From JAFTYR01 sp964571375 (GTDB lineage Bacteria; Pseudomonadota; Gammaproteobacteria; Burkholderiales; Burkholderiaceae_F): 16,705 nucleotides of DNA. Under the pieces are notes generated by a model, which worked only from the letters and a program-made list of their open reading frames with translations, did no database searches and was not told the DNA's origin. Location: positions 1-16,705 of the forward strand of contig CAZNBL010000029.1 in the NCBI GenBank assembly GCA_964571375.1, given 5' to 3'. Of this stretch, positions 13,701 through 16,705 are shown one piece after another. Each line of letters opens with the position of its first letter. The stretch's first letter is position 1. A program made the translations under genes and the position numbers.

Positions 13701-14980
13701 TTGTCCTGATCTTCGATGCTGAGTCGCGAGAAGAGCGGCAGTACATCCACGCCTCTCGGATTGTTTTTACGGAGCACTTCGCCCGCTTCCCGGATTTCTC
13801 TTTCACCGGGCAGGAAAACGAGAATGTCGCCGCGGCCTGCCATCATCAGTTCGTCGCAGGCATTGCTGATCGCATTCATCAGAGTGCGGTCGTCGGATTC
13901 ATCTTCATCTTCGTCAATCGGACGATAACGGACCTGAACCGGATAGAGTCGGCCCGAAACATTGATCACCGGAACGGGCTTGCCGTTTACGCCTTCGAAA
14001 TGCTTGGCAAAACGCTCGGAGTCAATAGTGGCCGAAGTAATAATGACCTTCAGATCAGAGCGCTTCGGGAGAATTTCTCTTAAGTAACCGAGCAAAAAGT
14101 CGATATTGAGGCTTCTTTCGTGCGCTTCGTCGATGATGATCGTGTCGTAGGCGCGGAGCAAAGGATCGCTCTGAGTTTCGGCAAGCAAAATACCATCCGT
14201 CATGAGCTTGATGCTCGCACCGGGTTCGATATTGTCTTTAAAGCGGATCTTGTAACCGGCAACCGTGCCCGGCTCGCTCTTCATTTCTTCCGAAATACGC
14301 TTGGCAATCGAAGTAGCCGCAATACGTCTCGGCTGAGTATGGCCGATAAGGCCGGCGGAACCGCGGCCGATTCTCATGCAGATCTTCGGCAACTGAGTTG
14401 TTTTACCCGAACCGGTTTCACCGGAAACAATCACAACCTGATTGGCAAGAATCGCCTCGGCAATCTCATCGGCGCGTTCGCTGACAGGAAGTTCTTCGGC
14501 CAGATCCAGACAACCCGGAATATTGCGTACGGGCGGCTCTTTCGGGGCCTTGGCCGCAGCAACTTCAGATAGCTTTGCCTGTTTTAATTTGGAAGACTTC
14601 ACCTGGACACGAACTGCGGTACGAGGTTCGCGCTTTTGCACGGACTCCGGACGGCTCTCACGGACGGGTTTACGGCTTTCTTCAGGTGCAGGGCGCTTCT
14701 CTTCAACCGGTTTTCTGACTTCCTGCTTCTTTGTCTCAGTGCTCTTATTGTCTTTTGCCGCGCGGTGTAAAACAGCACGACTGCTTTTCGCTTCGAGTGC
14801 TCTGAGCATATTTTCGGTCGGCGCATTGGCTCCTTCGGGCCTCTTCGGCTGTACCTTCTTCTTGGCAGGCTTCTGAGAGACCGCAACGGGCTGCGCGCTT
14901 ACCGCCGGTTCGGAGGCTGCCGCACCTTTTTCCGAGCGGCTTTTTTCCAGGAGAGAACGAAGATTTTTCAGATCACGCAT
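10772..14980 (-). CDS. hrpA: ATP-dependent RNA helicase HrpA (DEAH box)
   Basis: Large cytoplasmic DEAH-family RNA helicase. E. coli HrpA has been linked to mRNA processing and to rescue of collided or stalled ribosomes. Of 1402 aa, residues about 1-150 are low-complexity and charged (Lys/Glu/Pro/Arg), and GETGSGKT (187-194) is the P-loop. Other motifs are DEAH (284-287), SAT (316-318), TNIAETSLTVPG (about 441-452) and QRAGRCGR (488-495). The HA2 and OB-fold regions and the long HrpA-specific C-terminal region (DUF3418-type) follow. It is longer than E. coli HrpA (about 1300 aa), almost all in the N-terminus. The ATG at 14980 has no Shine-Dalgarno (upstream bases TTGTTTCACTTCG). The next in-frame Met is residue 58, so the start is somewhat uncertain. 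Confidence 0.96.
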   Translation of the reverse strand: MRDLKNLRSLLEKSRSEKGAAASEPAVSAQPVAVSQKPAKKKVQPKRPEGANAPTENMLRALEAKSSRAVLHRAAKDNKSTETKKQEVRKPVEEKRPAPEESRKPVRESRPESVQKREPRTAVRVQVKSSKLKQAKLSEVAAAKAPKEPPVRNIPGCLDLAEELPVSERADEIAEAILANQVVIVSGETGSGKTTQLPKICMRIGRGSAGLIGHTQPRRIAATSIAKRISEEMKSEPGTVAGYKIRFKDNIEPGASIKLMTDGILLAETQSDPLLRAYDTIIIDEAHERSLNIDFLLGYLREILPKRSDLKVIITSATIDSERFAKHFEGVNGKPVPVINVSGRLYPVQVRYRPIDEDEDESDDRTLMNAISNACDELMMAGRGDILVFLPGEREIREAGEVLRKNNPRGVDVLPLFSRLSIEDQDKIFKGSGQRRIILATNIAETSLTVPGIRFVVDTGLARVKRYSYRNKVEQLQIEPVSQAAAAQRAGRCGRVANGICIRLYDELDFERRPKYTDPEILRSSLATVILRMKSLHLSDVRSFPFVEAPPARAIADGYDQLLELNAVSARGSELTDVGRQLARLPLDAKVARMLLAGHDNQALEEVLIIASAISVQDPRERPIDAQQQADQAHRKFADEKSDFLSWIKLWKYMQEKMANKESNRLLEQEFHRNYLSSRRLREWRDVYRQLKEMCLELGWRLNTTEATYEQLHKALMTGLLGSLGNRVLDADFRTPPYLGARGIKFWPWPGSFLAKKAGKWIMSAEIVETSRLFARTIANVEPEWIEAVGSHLLKKSWSEPHWEKKAGNVVALEKGTLYGLPVYTLRKVNFAPHDAKLARELFIREALVQGDFESRAPFWQHNQALIREIQELEHKSRRPDVLVDEQMVYDFYDQRLSAEVCSMKTLDAWRNENEKKNPKILYLTRKDLMRHDASGITIEYFPKKIEMAGITMALNYNFEPGSPRDGVTLTVPLFALNQIDEVRLQWLVPGMVKEKVQALLKSLPQRYRRHFVPLPEWAKQFALKYETPSGDLYEKIIEEARSAFRLDMKRSDFKTELMAPHLFINYKVVDEHGRQLGMNRSLPQLKSELGAQARETFQNIAAKDAQVAQDLQDRIVDWSFGVLPDVMEIQRKGVSLIGHPAIVDQGEYCSIEVFDDPEQAARLSRLGIRKLVKIQLKEQIKYMDKGLKPLQTTQMQASAMEVLAPSFDSFEDLKQQIVEAAIEQIMDEEELPQNPEQFENLCRTAKSKLNLLGLEIGRMISSIVSEAAAVQKKLNGFKAYPAVQADIVQQLRDLFPKRFVQVVPFKYLRHYARYLKAIAVRLDKLRANEARDAERMADIAAMTTPYKRELAKRKGVADPQLDEFGNLLQELRVSLFAQELRTPMPVSVKRLTKVWFAVVNR

Positions 14981-15015
14981 CGAAGTGAAACAATAAGATT
15001 TTTCGAAAGTTTCCG

Positions 15016-15044
15016 ATTATAAAATTTATAAGTGCGGACGTCTT
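15016..15044 (-). promoter_or_regulatory. Candidate hrpA promoter
   Basis: On the minus strand a perfect -10 box TATAAT (15021-15016) lies 17 nt downstream of AAGACG (15044-15039), a 3/6 match to the -35 consensus. Transcription would start near 15008, about 28 nt before the hrpA ATG. Confidence 0.5.
15017..15031. promoter_or_regulatory. AT palindrome between hrpA and yggX, possible operator
   Basis: TTATAAA-A-TTTATAA is a perfect 15-bp palindrome with a central A. It covers five of the six bases of the candidate hrpA -10 box and sits in the 198-bp divergent region between hrpA and yggX. It could be a repressor site, or chance in AT-rich promoter DNA. Confidence 0.35.
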
Positions 15045-15178
15045 TGCATCGCAGATAAACACGCAATCACTCGGGAGGCGTTTGTATCCCTGCCGTTTTT
15101 GCGTCAGAGGATACCGAGAGTTCCTTCCGTTTTGTTAAAATCGTCGGACATTGAACACTCAATATTGTGGAGTACGAC

Positions 15179-15454
15179 ATGACACGCATGGTTCACTGCG
15201 TCAAGCTCGGCCGCGAAGCCGAAGGCCTCGATTACCCGCCGCTTCCCGGCGAACTCGGCAAACAGATCTATCTGAATGTCTCCAAGGAAGCCTGGGAACA
15301 GTGGAAGCATCTCCAGACGATGCTTGTTAACGAAAACCGTCTTTCCATGGCAGACGCACGCGCCCGCCAGTGGCTCACTGACCAGGTCCGCGAACACTTC
15401 TTCGGCAAGGGTGTCGCTCACCCCGAAGGCTTTGTAGAGCCCGAAAAGAAGTAA
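15179..15454 (+). CDS. yggX: Fe(2+)-trafficking / oxidative damage protection protein YggX
   Basis: Small cytoplasmic protein of the YggX family. In E. coli and Salmonella it is SoxRS-controlled, protects iron-sulfur clusters, and has been proposed to carry Fe(II). I chose the ATG at 15179 (MTRMVHCVKLGREAEGLDY), giving 91 aa, the same as E. coli YggX. A GTG at 15167 is in frame, but it is the ribosome-binding site (TGTGGAG, 6 nt before the ATG). Conserved features are Cys7, REAEGLDYPPLPGELGK, KEAWEQWKHLQTMLVNE, and a Pro/Glu/Lys-rich tail. It is the only plus-strand gene found. It diverges from hrpA and is closed by a strong terminator. Confidence 0.96.
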   Translation: MTRMVHCVKLGREAEGLDYPPLPGELGKQIYLNVSKEAWEQWKHLQTMLVNENRLSMADARARQWLTDQVREHFFGKGVAHPEGFVEPEKK

Positions 15455-15471
15455 TCGGCCTCTCATAGGCG

Positions 15472-15513
15472 AAAAAGAACCTTTCCGCGATATCCGTCGG
15501 AAAGGTTCTTTTT
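15472..15513. terminator. Bidirectional terminator between yggX and the phosphoethanolamine transferase
   Basis: A perfect 16-bp stem AAAAAGAACCTTTCCG (15472-15487) with CGGAAAGGTTCTTTTT (15498-15513), 10-nt loop, extended by one more T. The A-run and T-run at the stem base make it work on both strands. It starts 17 nt after the yggX stop codon and 5 nt after the stop of the convergent minus-strand gene. Confidence 0.9.
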
Positions 15514-15518
15514 TGCTC

Positions 15519-16705
15519 CTACTTAAGCAAAGGTGTCAGATCGATTGCAGGATCGAGGGGCTTTGCAAACGAATCGATTCGCTGTTGCAAGCCGTAATCT
15601 TCCGGATCATCTTTACCGTCAAAGTAATCATATTGACCGAGATGCTCGTTTTCGATTCCGAGCCACGACGCAATACCTTCGGTAAAACGAAGAACGGACT
15701 TCTTGGAATACAACATCTTTCTGTCGGTATCCGTCGAATCAATCTTAATCAGCGGCACGTTAAAGTGCAGTTTGCTTGTCTCGTGATTACTGATTACGAC
15801 CCGTCCGTCGCTCTCAGTAATATGCGCGAGACCATGATCGGAGAAATACAGAATTGAAAACGCTCTTCCGGTCTTCTTCTCATGTTCCCTGAGCTCGGTA
15901 TAAATACGTTCAAGAAGTCGGTCCGTCTTCAAAATCGATGTGACATAGCAAGCCACGTAATCGTACTTCGGATCAGTCACACGGTAAGGATCCTCAATAT
16001 CCTTAACCCTCTTACAGGCATTCGGGTGAGAACCGAGTGTGTGCAGAATCGTAAGACGCTTACCCGTTACTTTCTCATCCAATACTTTCTCTAATTCACC
16101 GACCAACAAATAATCGGAGTTATCAGCATCCAGATATCTTCCGTGAGTCAGGAATTTTGTACGCTGAGCCTTTTTGGCAAGATTGGCAATCGGTGTGTCG
16201 TGTTTACCGAATTTTCCTTGATTGCTGATCCAGGTGTTCGGTATACCGGCACTGCTCACCAAATCCATCATCGTGTAGTTGTATCGGGGATACCAGCGGT
16301 TACGTTCACCCATTGTCAACATATTCGTCAGCGATCCGACGGTATAGACGCCGGCCGATGTCATTCCAGAAACTGCTGTATGCGGAATTTTATCGATAAA
16401 CGGCGTATTGCCGAGCGGATAACCGTAGCGATGAAAATAATCCGGGCGGGCACTTTCTCCGATCACCAAGACATATTCCTTATCTTCGTGAACCGTATGG
16501 CTTACGCCCCAACTACTTTCGCGAGTCAACTTCCCGAGCTCCTGATAGGTTTCCGTAACATCACGAATTCCCTGATCCAGCTTATTAAAGAAAAGCGTCG
16601 GACGGCAGATGCAGATCAGAAAAAAAATACTGCACAGCAGAAGTGTCTTATTTCTCCAAGGCTTAAGACCGGCCTTTACGGACAGGATGTATGCCAGAGT
16701 ACTTC
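15519..16705 (-). CDS. Membrane phosphoethanolamine transferase (sulfatase fold), C-terminal part
   Basis: The frame is open to the window edge, so the start and most of the membrane domain lie beyond 16705. The visible 394 residues begin with a membrane segment (NKTLLLCSIFFLICIC, about 16648-16601), then a short linker and the periplasmic alkaline-phosphatase/sulfatase-type domain. Motifs are VIGESARPDYFHRYGYP (metal-ligand Glu at 16457-16455) and VYTVGSL (the likely Thr nucleophile at 16343-16341). Others are ISNQ, HTLGSHPN, YFSDHG (Asp-His at 15839-15834) and KLHFNVPL (His at 15767-15765). The pattern is closest to the CptA/OpgE/EptA group, which transfers phosphoethanolamine from phosphatidylethanolamine to LPS or periplasmic glucans. 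The acceptor cannot be told from this part. The TTG at 16529 is not the start. It converges on yggX. Confidence 0.88.
   Translation of the reverse strand, partial: STLAYILSVKAGLKPWRNKTLLLCSIFFLICICRPTLFFNKLDQGIRDVTETYQELGKLTRESSWGVSHTVHEDKEYVLVIGESARPDYFHRYGYPLGNTPFIDKIPHTAVSGMTSAGVYTVGSLTNMLTMGERNRWYPRYNYTMMDLVSSAGIPNTWISNQGKFGKHDTPIANLAKKAQRTKFLTHGRYLDADNSDYLLVGELEKVLDEKVTGKRLTILHTLGSHPNACKRVKDIEDPYRVTDPKYDYVACYVTSILKTDRLLERIYTELREHEKKTGRAFSILYFSDHGLAHITESDGRVVISNHETSKLHFNVPLIKIDSTDTDRKMLYSKKSVLRFTEGIASWLGIENEHLGQYDYFDGKDDPEDYGLQQRIDSFAKPLDPAIDLTPLLK

Noticed and set aside
15167..15178. GTG start for yggX at 15167
   Set aside because: Those bases form the ribosome-binding site TGTGGAG. The ATG at 15179 gives the normal 91-aa family length.
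16527..16529. TTG at 16529 as the start of the phosphoethanolamine transferase
   Set aside because: The frame continues upstream without a stop to the window edge and encodes a membrane segment expected in this family.
1..16705. CRISPR array, insertion sequence, prophage or toxin-antitoxin module
   Set aside because: No regular spaced direct repeats, no transposase or integrase reading frame, and no unassigned gene pair. All sizeable credible frames are assigned to core genes.

Overview
This window is a block of chromosomal housekeeping genes from a Gram-negative betaproteobacterium. Almost every gene is on the minus strand. The gene order scpB-rluB-rimP-nusA-infB-rbfA-truB-typA is the arrangement I know from Burkholderiales. 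Moderate GC (mid-50s by eye) and the protein sequences suggest a gut-type Burkholderiales such as Sutterellaceae. That placement is inference and could not be checked here.

Layout, in minus-strand transcription order. From 16705 to 15519 is the 3' part of a membrane phosphoethanolamine transferase, cut by the window edge. It converges on the small plus-strand gene yggX (15179-15454), and both share a strong bidirectional terminator. yggX diverges from hrpA (14980-10772), a large DEAH RNA helicase. Next come pbpG (a periplasmic murein endopeptidase), dnaQ (the DNA polymerase III proofreading subunit), scpB (a chromosome-segregation factor) and rluB (a 23S rRNA pseudouridine synthase). Then follows the rimP-nusA-infB-rbfA-truB-typA cluster, which links 30S maturation, transcription elongation and termination, translation initiation and tRNA modification. 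typA is cut at position 1.

Within the nusA cluster the spacing is tight: rimP/nusA overlap by 4 nt, nusA-infB is 19 bp, rbfA-truB is 3 bp and truB-typA is 5 bp. Two gaps break the pattern. The 202-bp rluB-rimP gap holds a series of hairpins, ending in a terminator-like hairpin with seven T's just before rimP. The 305-bp infB-rbfA gap starts with a perfect 12-bp hairpin capped by UUCG, followed by further inverted repeats.

I found no CRISPR array, insertion sequence, prophage, rRNA or tRNA gene, and no evident new multi-gene system. The points most worth a second look are regulatory: the rimP leader, the infB-rbfA gap, the hairpin just before dnaQ, and the AT palindrome between hrpA and yggX. 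Some proteins also carry unusual charged extensions (HrpA, PbpG, RimP, RluB, DnaQ).
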